Source of the DNA: Dactylonectria macrodidyma
Taxonomy: Eukaryota; Ascomycota; Sordariomycetes; Hypocreales; Nectriaceae
DNA length: 64,000 nt
Direction of reading: 5' to 3'
Assembly: GCA_020744425.1 (NCBI GenBank)
Contig: JAGMUV010000012.1
Span: forward strand, 1,488,001-1,552,000
Program-made: the position numbers and the translations under genes
Notes under the pieces: model-generated
What the model was told of the DNA's origin: nothing
The model's database searches: none
What the model saw: only the letters and a program-made list of their open reading frames with translations
In this document: positions 33,810 through 42,730 of the stretch, piece after piece
Layout of the letters: the number at the start of each line of letters is the position of its first letter
Position numbering within the stretch: the first letter of the stretch is position 1

Positions 33810-34301
33810 TTGAAGCAAGCATTCACATATATGAATGCAAGAAACATCAACGGATGCCTCAGCTTGATGAGGCCAGATTTCATCATCAACATTGCGGGAA
33901 TGCCGTACCAAAAGCGCGGGCACGCCGCTTGGAGAAAGCATGCTGAGATTCTCAATGCCGCGGTGCCCGATGCTAAAGTCCATGTTGAGGACGTTGTCGC
34001 CGCGGATGACAAAGTCGCCGTGCGCGTGCGAATTAAGGGCACCCATCGTGGTGAATTCATGGGGAACCCCGGCACGGGCAAGCCGATTGAATGCATCAGC
34101 CATGAGTTTTATCGGTTTGAGGACGGCGAGCTCGCTGAAGAGTGGATTTGCAATGACAGTTTGACGCTCATGATGCAACTTGGCGCTATATCGAAAGGCC
34201 GTCTTATATCAATGTGGTTGTCCGGGTATCGTTTTTGGTTTGGGCTTGCAGCAGGCGCCGGGGTTGCTGGGCTTGTACAGTACATGACCGCGCCAAAATA
34301 A
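33810..34301 (+). CDS. SnoaL-like (NTF2-fold) polyketide cyclase/ester cyclase family protein
   Basis: The frame is open from about NIATLKQAFTYMNARNINGC to a stop at 34301. It has the SnoaL pattern: LMRPDFIINIAGMPYQKRG, VHVEDVVAADDKVAVRVRIKG, PIECISHEFYRFEDGELAEEW. A C-terminal hydrophobic segment (FWFGLAAGAGVAGLVQYM) follows, which is unusual for these small soluble proteins. The start is unclear: the frame begins without an ATG at 33810, the first in-frame ATG is at 33831, and the better placed ATG at 33776 is in another frame by one base. Either a one-base frameshift or an unseen intron must be assumed. The reaction cannot be told; many members act on polyketide-like substrates, but no synthase is nearby. 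Confidence 0.72.
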   Translation: MKQAFTYMNARNINGCLSLMRPDFIINIAGMPYQKRGHAAWRKHAEILNAAVPDAKVHVEDVVAADDKVAVRVRIKGTHRGEFMGNPGTGKPIECISHEFYRFEDGELAEEWICNDSLTLMMQLGAISKGRLISMWLSGYRFWFGLAAGAGVAGLVQYMTAPK

Positions 34302-34609
34302 AGGCGCTCCAAAGCAGTAATCTAAAATTCTGCAAGATATATTAAACACATCAGTTAGTCTTATAGAAACCAATCTCATCTCTTCATTCTGTGCACTTAG
34401 TCATGTCGGATGCGGGGACATTGACTTCCCTGACATTTATGCTTTGCGTCGGCGAGGCAAACGGTAAAATCCTGGGCAGTCCGTGAGACCTAAAAACAGA
34501 AAATAGTCATTATAAAAAGCCTAAGGTCACTCAATGGAGCTCACTCATTAACATGATTTCCCCCATTACTGTCGCTATATTAGCCTTATGTGTAACGGTC
34601 GTGTTCTCG

Positions 34610-35383
34610 TATGTATGTATATATGTATATTTTTCGTCCTGGGGCCGTGAGGCCCATAAAGTCCCCTACTGGGACACAGGACATGCTGAGCTAGGATCTC
34701 TAATGCGAAAATCTATGTAATGTTGAAAGGTGAGGGGCCTGAGCTAAGTCATTCGCTAAGCGAAATTAAAGCTTCCCCTTCTTCTCCTTCCGTAAAATGC
34801 AAAACAGACCACTATCCAGCATATCATCGGCACAAAGGCGCATTGTTTCAAGCCTGTTACCCGTCAGTGGGATGATCAGGCACGGCTGTGACAGTGGTAG
34901 CCGCTGTATGAAACCCGTCTCCAAGCGGGAGACTGGGAAGAGGCCCTTGGCACGGCTGCACGAGGCGGCGTCAGATGGTCCCAGTCAGATGAAGGGTGTC
35001 GCAGTACCCTTCATCTGGCCGAGCCCAGGTAGTTGAAGAAAAGGAACAAGTGAGAAGAGAGAATAAAGGGAGAGGAGGAGACGCGATGCGTCTCCGGCCT
35101 GCCTCATCTAGTGACGAGGGCAAATCTTTCCAAAGAAGGCGCTTTTCCTCGCCAGACTGATGAACTTGTCGAAGCTTCTACCTGTTGCGAGGCTGACCGC
35201 CGCAGTCGGTGAGGGTGCCAGCCTCATTCGACACCGCGGTGGTGCCTTTCTGCAGTAGACGATATGATCGGGTGTTTTGCGTCGGCCGCACGAGCAGATC
35301 ACTTGCGCGTCGTCGTGGTTGAATCTTTCGTGATAAGCGGCGAAGTCCCCGTGGAGGGACCTTGCTGCGACAGGGTTCCGCAC
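34610..35383 (-). mobile_element. LINE (family 2), 5'-truncated
   Basis: The minus-strand coding tail (35383-35108) is followed by a 3' UTR that ends in a TATG/CATA microsatellite at about 34612-34630. Its 3' UTR (about 34610-34880) is similar to the last ~190 bp of the SINE at 7052-7240, for example ATCCAGCATA and GGCGC blocks followed by CCCGTCAGYGGGAT. The 5' side is replaced at 35384 by a GCGATGGC-rich sequence. Confidence 0.78.
35108..35383 (-). pseudogene. LINE family 2 ORF2 C-terminal Cys/His tail
   Basis: A 91-codon frame with AARSLHGDFAAYHERFNHDD, CSCGRRKTPDHIVYCRK, and SFDKFISLARKSAFFGKI. These blocks are characteristic of the end of fungal LINE ORF2 proteins after RNase H. Upstream domains are absent. 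Confidence 0.83.
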
Positions 35384-35520
35384 CGATCGATCGATGGCGA
35401 TGGAACGCTATATCGCCATCGCCATCGACCTGGACCCACATTGCGATGGCGATGGCGATCGATTAGGACCCTGTATCGCCATCGGAGCGATCGATATCAA
35501 CACCATCGCCAACCCCTGTT
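35384..35520. repeat. GCGATGGC/ATCGCC palindrome-rich repeat block
   Basis: Contains repeated GCGATGGCGATGG, ATCGCCATCGCC and CGATCGATCGAT words in both orientations. The pattern resembles the TATCGATATC-rich subterminal zones of the hAT element at 2939-4151, so this may be one end of another hAT element. No partner end was found. Confidence 0.65.
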
Positions 35521-35791
35521 TGTCCCACTTATTGCCAAATCAGGAAAACATGATGCCTTCCGAAAGTTGTAACGTATATGTCACCCGTGCGTCGCATCCA
35601 GCCATGCGTCGCACTTTGATTTTCACCTTAAATCGCGATTTTTAAAAAATTCTTAAAATTTGAAATTAGGCTAAAATTATTAATAATTTTAAAAATATAT
35701 TTATTAAATATATATTAATAAGTATAAACTCTCCTAAATTATTATGATTTTTTCTTATTAAGTTATTATGAAAAGGCTTATTCGCACTGTC

Positions 35792-35986
35792 TGTCACGGG
35801 CCAGATGAGATCAACTCAAGAGGTAATGCCACTGTATTGCGAGAATACTACGATGAAGAGGAAAGAGAGAAAGCGGGCAGGCGCGTAGACGCGTAGACGC
35901 GTTGATAGTCCCTGTGGCCTGCCCCGTGCGTCCTAGTTACGTATCGACCCCACCCTGGGTCCAGCACTCCAGACGCTCCCGTCACA
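35792..35986 (-). mobile_element. Solo LTR of the gypsy family, with CTGTC duplication
   Basis: A 195-bp minus-oriented copy of the 193-bp LTR starts TGTCACGGG and ends CCCGTCACA. It is flanked by CTGTC at 35787-35791 and 35987-35991. Small differences from the full element's LTRs (for example around the GCGTAGACGCG stretch) show it is older. It represents an insertion followed by LTR-LTR recombination. Confidence 0.94.
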
Positions 35987-36171
35987 CTGTCTTTTTTCTT
36001 ACTATTATTTTTAAAAAATGAAATAAATTAATTAAAAGTTTAAGAAAAATAGTATATTGTGGCTCTTTTAGTTAAATACTTCAAATTAATTTCTTAAAAA
36101 TATTGTAGCTATATAGCCCGTTTTAGGAAATCTAAAATTTACACTTTTAGCTGTACAGTATAAGTGCGACG

Positions 36172-36364
36172 TGTGACGGGAGCGTCTGGAGTGCTGGACC
36201 CAGGGTGGGGTCGATACGTAACTAGGACGCACGGGGCAGGCTACAGGGACTATCAACGCGTGTACGCGTCTACGCGCCTGCCCGCTTTCTCTTTCCTCTT
36301 CATCGTAGTATTCTCGCAATACAGTGGCATTACCTCTTGAGTTGATCTCATCTGGCCCGTGACA
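36172..36364 (+). repeat. 5' LTR
   Basis: 193 bp. From the self-primer match the transcript is predicted to start near 36302 (ATCGTAGTAT). That would make 36172-36301 U3, but no clear TATA box was identified. Confidence 0.95.
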
Positions 36365-36366
36365 TT

Positions 36367-36376
36367 ATACTACGAT
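36367..36376 (+). promoter_or_regulatory. Putative self-priming primer-binding site
   Basis: ATACTACGAT begins two bases after the LTR. It is the exact reverse complement of ATCGTAGTAT at 36302-36311 inside the LTR. This is the arrangement of Tf1-type elements, in which the first ~11 nt of the mRNA fold back on the PBS and prime minus-strand synthesis without a tRNA. That mechanism is known for Tf1; its use here is an inference. Confidence 0.72.
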
Positions 36377-36530
36377 CATTTATTCTTTCCACCTACATCT
36401 TGATTAACTCTGACGCGCATCAGCGCGAGGTTAATCGTCGCGTCGGATCCGACTATAGATCCGCCTACCTGCAGCGAGACGCAGGTACGAACAGCAAACC
36501 ACCGTTGACTGGAACCAATCAGCAGTCGAC

Positions 36531-38024
36531 ATGACCAGGAGCTCTGAGTTGGGCGCGTGGAGCGCTGACAAAGAGGGCATCGATAAGGCACGCCAAGAGA
36601 GCGCCTTTTATCAGCAGGTCCAGCAGTACCTCGCTGAGTCCGTAGACGAGGACAGCGAAGGGACTACCAATACAGAAGACGACGAAGGGATATCTATCAG
36701 ACCTTTCGCGCGACTCGCAGCAGATTCTATCGAAGAAGATTTGAACGCTCGAACCTGCGAGATCACGGACAACGGCCGATTCACAGTCTACGTGAAAGAC
36801 CAGGACGGGAGATTCAGGAACCTCCCGATCGATGCCGACAATATCGAATCGATGGTCCAGAAATACCCTGAGGTGCGAGCCTCGATAATTCGCAATTTTG
36901 CCGAGCAATTGGCAATCAGAGGGCAGCGAGACGAGCTTATCGAGCTGCACAATAAGCACGTCGAGACGACCGAGCGACTCATTAAAGAGCACAATGAGGC
37001 AATTGAGGCCGAAGCGATGGCCCACGCCGAGGTGGCACGGATCAATAAGGAACTGGCACGGTTGAAAGCGGCACATCATACTGTCCCTCTCCGCGAAGAC
37101 ACGCCTCTCGGGAGCGAGACAACGGCCGAGACCAAGCTGCGCCGGAAGCGGGAGAGTGACCCACCCGAGCTCGATGATGGCAAGGAACCGGACTTCGAAG
37201 ACTGGCTCATCAAGGCCAGGCGCAAGCTGCGACGCGACGGCCCACGAGACTACCCTGAAGAGGAGGACAAGGTATATTATATTTTCGGTCGTTGCAAGGG
37301 TATCGCGGCTGCCTATTTACGCCCCCGCATGCCCGAGAACGCTGAGGAAGACGCCTTCGAGACCGCTGAAGATGTCTTCCAAGCCCTGACGACCCTCTTC
37401 CGGGACAAGAACAAGAAGATCAAGGCGCGAGAGGAGTTCAAGGCCTTGAGATACTATACCAATGGTAGCTGGCGTAGCTTCTACGTCAAGTTCTTGGCTA
37501 TAGCGAACGACGCTAAGATCCCCAAAAGGGATTGGAAGGAAGAGCTCTATGACAAAGTGCCAGTGGAGATGAAACGTACTGTGGCTACGCAGCGCTTTGC
37601 CGAAGAGGTAAGCTTCGACACCTTTGCGGCAGCGCTTGGCGACATCGCGGTAGTAGAAGAGGCCTATGCGAAGACCTTAACGAAGAAGGATAGCAAGAAG
37701 ACCAGCAAGTTACAGACCAGCAAGAGCGATAGTGCTACTACTGGGAAGAAGGACACTAAGAAGTCGGCAACTTCAACACCCAAGTACTCGAAGACTAAGA
37801 TTGACGGCAAATGGACTTTTAAGGACCCAGAGGTTCGCAAGCTAGCCGAAGAAGGGAAGTGCTTCAAGTGCAAGAAAGTCGGCCATACCCACCAGGAGTG
37901 TCCGGAGGGGGGCGAAGTGAACGAAGTTCGTGCCAAGGCTAAGAAGGCAGGGCGGACGATTACTATTGCGATCCCTGACGAATCAGATGAGTCGTCCTCC
38001 GAGTCGGAAAAAGACGAGTCCTAG
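36531..38024 (+). CDS. gag: Gag polyprotein of the gypsy element
   Basis: 497 aa. The N-terminal third is acidic and coiled-coil-like (QLAIRGQRDELIELHNKHVE and following). The central retrotransposon gag domain includes FEDWLIKARRKLRRDG, a YFGRCKGIAAAYLRPR-like block and WRSFYVKFLAIANDAKIP. A Lys/Ser/Thr-rich linker leads to one CCHC zinc knuckle, CFKCKKVGHTHQEC (about residues 444-457). The tail is acidic and serine-rich (DESDESSSESEKDES). Gag forms the particle and packages the RNA. The stop at 38022-38024 lies within the region where the pol frame is already open. Confidence 0.95.
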   Translation: MTRSSELGAWSADKEGIDKARQESAFYQQVQQYLAESVDEDSEGTTNTEDDEGISIRPFARLAADSIEEDLNARTCEITDNGRFTVYVKDQDGRFRNLPIDADNIESMVQKYPEVRASIIRNFAEQLAIRGQRDELIELHNKHVETTERLIKEHNEAIEAEAMAHAEVARINKELARLKAAHHTVPLREDTPLGSETTAETKLRRKRESDPPELDDGKEPDFEDWLIKARRKLRRDGPRDYPEEEDKVYYIFGRCKGIAAAYLRPRMPENAEEDAFETAEDVFQALTTLFRDKNKKIKAREEFKALRYYTNGSWRSFYVKFLAIANDAKIPKRDWKEELYDKVPVEMKRTVATQRFAEEVSFDTFAAALGDIAVVEEAYAKTLTKKDSKKTSKLQTSKSDSATTGKKDTKKSATSTPKYSKTKIDGKWTFKDPEVRKLAEEGKCFKCKKVGHTHQECPEGGEVNEVRAKAKKAGRTITIAIPDESDESSSESEKDES

Positions 38025-38050
38025 GGGAAGTCTCCTCTCTAGGACCTGAA

Positions 38051-41000
38051 TTGCAGTCACTGATCTTTGACGAGGGCTCGATCAACATGGATGAACTACT
38101 CGGCGGGGAGAAGCTCTACCGTCCCTGTACGATAGCAAGTTCAGGGTTGGCAATTAAAGTTAAAGGTCTATGTGATACCGGAGCGGATGGTTATGTCTTT
38201 GTGAATAAGGATCTAGCCCTAAGGATGCACCAACAACTGCAGAGCCGTCGAATCCTAATCCCGGGGCGGGGACTCGCCGTCAAGGGATACAAGGGCGGAC
38301 GACAACGGATTACCCACATCACAGTGGCAACGCTGGATATAGATGGCAGACGACAGCCAAATTGTCCGATGTTGGAACTCGGGATGCATCAGGAGCTGAT
38401 CATTGGGAGGAAGTGGTTTGAGAAGCACGACGTGGAAATCTCTGCCAAACATCGCCGCCTACGATGGCCTGACGACAGGCCGAAGGATTACCCTAGTAGC
38501 GATATTGTGATACCGATGTCTTCGTTGAAGGGCCCTCGCTGTTCAAGGCCAGCGGACCAGGCCGACATGGAACGACGCAACCAACTGAGCGCAGAACGAA
38601 AGAAGGCCCGCGAGGATCGGATCCTTAGGAGGGGAGATCGCCCGCCAAGGAGGCAATGGTCGGATGACGCCAAAGAGAACATGGCTAAGATGGACAGGGC
38701 ATTGAGGGATACGGCGCCCTCTCTCCCGATGAGGGACTTCAATACCGAGCTAGCGATGATCCAAGCCGACCTGCCACGGCGACCAATGATTGATACTGAG
38801 GGAGTCACAATCGAAATCAGTATCGTTAGTGCCAGCAGGTGGCAGGAGAGGGTGGTCAAGCAGGAGGACACCGAATGGATCGGTGAAGTCACCCTCCAGG
38901 AGATCGACAAGATTATCGAAGAACGACTAGAACGGAGAGAAGCCGGAGGGGAGAACCTTCGTAAAGATACGCCCGAATTGAGGGAGAAGGTAGAGTCGAA
39001 GTTGCCTCGACAGCACTTACACCTGCGACATGCCTTCTCCAAGGCTGAGTCTGACGCCTTGCCACCCCACCGGCCAGGCGTTGACATGAAGCTGGAATTG
39101 AAAGAGCCAATCCCCGACAGTCGGAAGGTCCCGCCAATGTACAAGTTGAGCCTCGAACAGCTAGAAGTGATGAGGAACTATATCGAGGAGCACCTGCAGA
39201 AAGGATTTATCGTACCAGCAGCTAACGCGCCATACGCATCACCAGTCCTGTTTGCAAAAAAGAAGAACGGCGGATGGCGCTTCTGTGTGGACTACAGGAA
39301 GCTCAACGAGTTAACAGCGAAGGAACATTGTGCACCACCCCTGATAGAAGAAACCCAGTCGAGGCTGGCAAAGGCAAAAGTATTTACGAAACTCGACATC
39401 CGACAGGCCTTCTATCGGATGCGGATGTCCCCGGAATCCGAGGATCTCACAGCCTTCAAGACTCGGTATGGCACCTACAAGTATAAGGTGGTACCGTTTG
39501 GTCTGACCAACGGCCCTTCGCACTTCCAAGCTTACATCAACCACGTCCTGATGGATCTCCTAGACGTCTGCTGCACGGCATACATCGACGACATTCTCAT
39601 TTACTCAGAAAACGTCAAGGACCACGAAGCGCACGTCAATGCAGTCTTGGAACGCCTGGTCGCAGCAGGGTTGCAGGCAGATATCGACAAGTCGGAATTC
39701 TATGTTACAGAGACGGAGTTCCTGGGCTTTATAATTACGACAAACGGGATCCGGATGGACCCGAAGAAGATGAAGGCCATTATAGACTGGGAAGAACCAA
39801 CAAACGTACGGGGAGTACAGGCCTTCCTTGGGTTTTGCAACTTCTACCGAAAGTTCGTCGAGTTTTACAGTCGGATAGCGCGACCGCTTACACTGTTGAC
39901 GAAGAAGGGGATCCCATGGAGGTGGACTGAAGAGGAGACGACCGCGATGAAGGCTATGAAGTTGGCGATTTCGTCGGCCCCGTGCCGGGCCTGGTACGAC
40001 CCTCTCCGTGATACGATCGTCGAGACCGACGCATCAGGAGGTGTGGTGGCTGCAGTACTAACCCAGAAGAGCGAAGACGGGGACTGGCACCCCGTAGCTT
40101 TCTTCTCCAAGACGATGAACGACGCGGAGATGCGTTACCCGATTCACGACCAGGAGATGCTCGCGGTGGTGCTGGCCTTGAAGGAATGGAACGCCGAGCT
40201 CTTGGGGCTCCAACGGCAATTCCTAGTTATTACTGACCACAAAGCCCTCGAGTACTTCTCGACGAAACAACGCCTTAATGGCAGGCAAGCGCGGTGGGCG
40301 GACGACTTGGCGCCTTATGACTTCAAGATCACCTACCGTCCGGGGCGAGAGAATGTTGTAGCGGATGCTCTGTCTCGGAAGTCGTCCGAACTGGCTACGC
40401 AGAAGGCGCGACGAGAAGCCGCGTGGAACAGGGTACTGCTGAGTCGGGACCTGGTGATTAGTTCTATCGACTATGAGGTCATGGCCGGCCCCTGTACCGA
40501 GCCCGATTCCGGGGAAGGACCAGAGGTGGCATTGATCGGGGCCGAAGCTGTCGAGTCCTCGGTCAGCTCCGGAAGGGAGGCTATCCGGGCGCCGGAGGGA
40601 TGGCAGCTGCTTGACGCCGTCCTCCGGGCTAATAGGGCCTCTCCCCAATCACAGCCCTACCGAGAGAACGCAGAGAAGAAGGCCGATGGTTGGACGATGG
40701 ACGAAGGTGTGGTTTGCCGGAACCAGCGCATTTTTGTTCCGGACGAAGGTGTTCTCCGAACGCTGGTCATCAAGGAGAACCACTGCAAGCTCAATGTAGC
40801 CCACCCGGGACGCAACAAAACCGTCAGATTGGTTGCCGAGAGGTTCTGGTGGCCGGGCTTATCGGCCGACGTCGATCGGTTCCGGGCAAATTGTAAGCCG
40901 TGTGGAAGGGCTCACGCCAATAGAGATAAGACCCCCGGATTGCTACACCCATTGGAAGTCCCACACCGGATATGGCAGCATGTGACAACAGACTTCCATT

Positions 41001-42214
41001 ACATGCCTAAGGACAAGAACGGATACGACTGCGTGTGGGTAGTTATTGATCGGCTCAGCAAGATCGCTTTTTCTATACCTTGCTACCAGACGGTGACAGC
41101 AAAGGACGTAGCGTATATGTACTACCACCACGTCTACCGTGTTTTTGGGGTGCCGGAGACGGTGACGTCAGACCGAGGACCACAGTTTATCGCCGCCTTC
41201 ATGGATGAGCTATGCAAGCTTATCGGGGTGAAGCAGAAACTGAGCACAGCAGAGCACCCCCAGACAGACGGGAACACTGAGATCTACAACCAGTACTTGA
41301 ACCACCGACTACGACCGTTTATCAACCATTACCAAGACGACTGGAGTGAACTACTACCGTCGATGGACTATGCGCAAATGAATCTCTACCACGAGTCACT
41401 GGGTATGGAACCGGTGAGACTGTTACTCGGCCACTTGCCCCGATCCCAACTCGACTGGGATAAGAGAACCGACCTTGAGGGCTGCAAAACAAAAGCTGAA
41501 CGTTTGTCGAGAGAGGATGCCCAGCAGTATGCTAAGCGGATTGCGGACTCCATTAAAGTTGCTAGGCAGAATCTCCACCAGGCGCAGGAACGGCAGATCC
41601 GCCAAGCTAACAAGAAGCGCCGGGAACCGGATTTTACGGTTGGGGACAAAGTCTGGGTCGACATGCGCGGACTTACGAGTACAAGACCCAGCCAGGCGTT
41701 AGACTGGAGGAAGAGAGGGCCATGGACTATTGTGGAACAAGTCGGGCATTCATACCGCCTGGACTTACCCTCCTCGTGGCACATAAACCCAACTCTACAC
41801 GCGGATCGGTTACGGCGTTATCCCGACAATCCTATGCCAGGGCAGGATGAGGACCCACCACCACCTGAAGTCATCAACGGCGCCAAAGAGTACGAGGTTC
41901 ACAAGGTCAAGGAGTCGCGGTACAATAAGCGCGACAAACAGCTCCAGTATAGGGTAGACTGGGTCGGACACGACCCCGACGATGAATGGTACCCTGCCGA
42001 AAACTTCAAGAACGCACCGATGCGACTGAAGGAGTTCCATGAGGAATATTCGGAGGCACCTGGGCCACCGAAGCGATTACAGGCCTGGGTCGACGCGGCT
42101 GCTGCGGATACGGACGTACCGGAGCACCCTGACGATAATCGACCGATCAAACTGGGCCGGGGGCCCAAGAAAGCACGACGGAAACGAAGAGTCTTCGTCA
42201 TCTGGCGATCGTGA
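38051..42214 (+). CDS. pol: Pol polyprotein (protease, RT, RNase H, integrase, chromodomain)
   Basis: Open frame of 1387 codons as counted from 38051. The frame is open back to 37991 and overlaps gag by 34 nt in the -1 frame; the first ATG is at 38087. Domains in order: aspartic protease CDTGADGYVF (~residue 40), RT with FCVDYRKLNELT, QAFYRMRMSPES and the catalytic YIDD box (~511), RNase H (ETDASGG ~659; ITDHKALEYF), integrase zinc finger (H-x-H, CKPCGRAHA) and DDE core (TTDFHYMP; TSDRGPQF; QTDGNTEIYN), and a C-terminal chromodomain (VHKVKESRYNKRDKQLQYRV, then WVGHDPDDEWYPAENF). The chromodomain places it among the chromoviruses and probably targets insertion through a histone mark. No stop or frameshift was found. 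Confidence 0.95.
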   Translation: MQSLIFDEGSINMDELLGGEKLYRPCTIASSGLAIKVKGLCDTGADGYVFVNKDLALRMHQQLQSRRILIPGRGLAVKGYKGGRQRITHITVATLDIDGRRQPNCPMLELGMHQELIIGRKWFEKHDVEISAKHRRLRWPDDRPKDYPSSDIVIPMSSLKGPRCSRPADQADMERRNQLSAERKKAREDRILRRGDRPPRRQWSDDAKENMAKMDRALRDTAPSLPMRDFNTELAMIQADLPRRPMIDTEGVTIEISIVSASRWQERVVKQEDTEWIGEVTLQEIDKIIEERLERREAGGENLRKDTPELREKVESKLPRQHLHLRHAFSKAESDALPPHRPGVDMKLELKEPIPDSRKVPPMYKLSLEQLEVMRNYIEEHLQKGFIVPAANAPYASPVLFAKKKNGGWRFCVDYRKLNELTAKEHCAPPLIEETQSRLAKAKVFTKLDIRQAFYRMRMSPESEDLTAFKTRYGTYKYKVVPFGLTNGPSHFQAYINHVLMDLLDVCCTAYIDDILIYSENVKDHEAHVNAVLERLVAAGLQADIDKSEFYVTETEFLGFIITTNGIRMDPKKMKAIIDWEEPTNVRGVQAFLGFCNFYRKFVEFYSRIARPLTLLTKKGIPWRWTEEETTAMKAMKLAISSAPCRAWYDPLRDTIVETDASGGVVAAVLTQKSEDGDWHPVAFFSKTMNDAEMRYPIHDQEMLAVVLALKEWNAELLGLQRQFLVITDHKALEYFSTKQRLNGRQARWADDLAPYDFKITYRPGRENVVADALSRKSSELATQKARREAAWNRVLLSRDLVISSIDYEVMAGPCTEPDSGEGPEVALIGAEAVESSVSSGREAIRAPEGWQLLDAVLRANRASPQSQPYRENAEKKADGWTMDEGVVCRNQRIFVPDEGVLRTLVIKENHCKLNVAHPGRNKTVRLVAERFWWPGLSADVDRFRANCKPCGRAHANRDKTPGLLHPLEVPHRIWQHVTTDFHYMPKDKNGYDCVWVVIDRLSKIAFSIPCYQTVTAKDVAYMYYHHVYRVFGVPETVTSDRGPQFIAAFMDELCKLIGVKQKLSTAEHPQTDGNTEIYNQYLNHRLRPFINHYQDDWSELLPSMDYAQMNLYHESLGMEPVRLLLGHLPRSQLDWDKRTDLEGCKTKAERLSREDAQQYAKRIADSIKVARQNLHQAQERQIRQANKKRREPDFTVGDKVWVDMRGLTSTRPSQALDWRKRGPWTIVEQVGHSYRLDLPSSWHINPTLHADRLRRYPDNPMPGQDEDPPPPEVINGAKEYEVHKVKESRYNKRDKQLQYRVDWVGHDPDDEWYPAENFKNAPMRLKEFHEEYSEAPGPPKRLQAWVDAAAADTDVPEHPDDNRPIKLGRGPKKARRKRRVFVIWRS

Positions 42215-42255
42215 GAATTTGATAACTTGCGCTCACGCGGCCGTTTTGAGCGCCT

Positions 42256-42270
42256 TGAAGAGGGGGGTGA
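42256..42270 (+). promoter_or_regulatory. Polypurine tract of the gypsy element
   Basis: TGAAGAGGGGGGTGA lies directly 5' of the 3' LTR (42271), the expected site for priming plus-strand DNA synthesis. It is almost all purine. Confidence 0.85.
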
Positions 42271-42463
42271 TGTGACGGGAGCGTCTGGAGTGCTGGACCC
42301 AGGGTGGGGTCGATACGTAACTAGGACGCACGGGGCAGGCTACAGGGACTATCAACGCGTGTACGCGTCTACGCGCCTGCCCGCTTTCTCTTTCCTCTTC
42401 ATCGTAGTATTCTCGCAATACAGTGGCATTACCTCTTGAGTTGATCTCATCTGGCCCGTGACA
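42271..42463 (+). repeat. 3' LTR
   Basis: 193 bp, the same as the 5' LTR at every position compared. It is followed by the target duplication CGACG at 42464-42468. Confidence 0.95.
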
Positions 42464-42730
42464 CGACGCATGGTTGGATGCGACGCACGGGTGACATTAT
42501 CTCCTTGAGTGCGCGAAGGCACATTGGATGTAGCCGCCCCACAAGAACGTCAATACATTGAGGGACCTTAAAAAGCCGCCACAGCTAATTTTTACGTATC
42601 TAATTCAGCCACTTCTTACATCATAGACATGGCACCCCAATTGGGAGTCAAAAGCCTTGAATAACGCCGCCGCCGCGGCCACAGCAGCAGCGGCAGGAGC
42701 AGCCGGGTCAACAAGGAAGCTAGATATCTA

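Larger units (their letters stand above)
36172..42463 (+). mobile_element. Complete Ty3/gypsy chromovirus LTR retrotransposon, 6292 bp
   Basis: LTRs at 36172-36364 and 42271-42463 (193 bp each, TGTGACGGG...CCCGTGACA) are identical by reading. They are flanked by the 5-bp duplication CGACG (36167-36171 and 42464-42468). Inside are gag, then pol in the order protease, RT, RNase H, integrase, chromodomain, then a polypurine tract. Identical LTRs, an intact duplication and open frames indicate a very recent insertion with every visible part needed for autonomy. Confidence 0.97.
35578..42497. mobile_element. AT-rich MITE (~423 bp without insertions) hosting an LTR element and a solo LTR
   Basis: The left end reads ATGTCACCCGTGCGTCGCAT and continues CCAGCCATGCGTCGCAC; the right end (42497 back to 42464, then across the gypsy insertion to 36171) is the inverted copy with one mismatch. 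TAT lies outside both ends (35575-35577 and 42498-42500), a possible 3-bp duplication. The interior, 35617-35791 plus 35987-36150, is very AT-rich and non-coding. A solo LTR sits in it, and a full gypsy element is inserted within the right inverted repeat. The superfamily is uncertain (PIF/Harbinger by duplication size, but TAT is not its usual target). Confidence 0.78.

Noticed and set aside
35394..35645. 83-codon plus-strand frame with repeated IAIAIDLD
   Set aside because: It only translates the GCGATGGC repeat and runs into AT-rich MITE sequence.
36086..36319. 77-codon minus-strand frame, repeated at 42233-42418
   Set aside because: It lies in the LTRs and appears twice only because the LTRs are identical.
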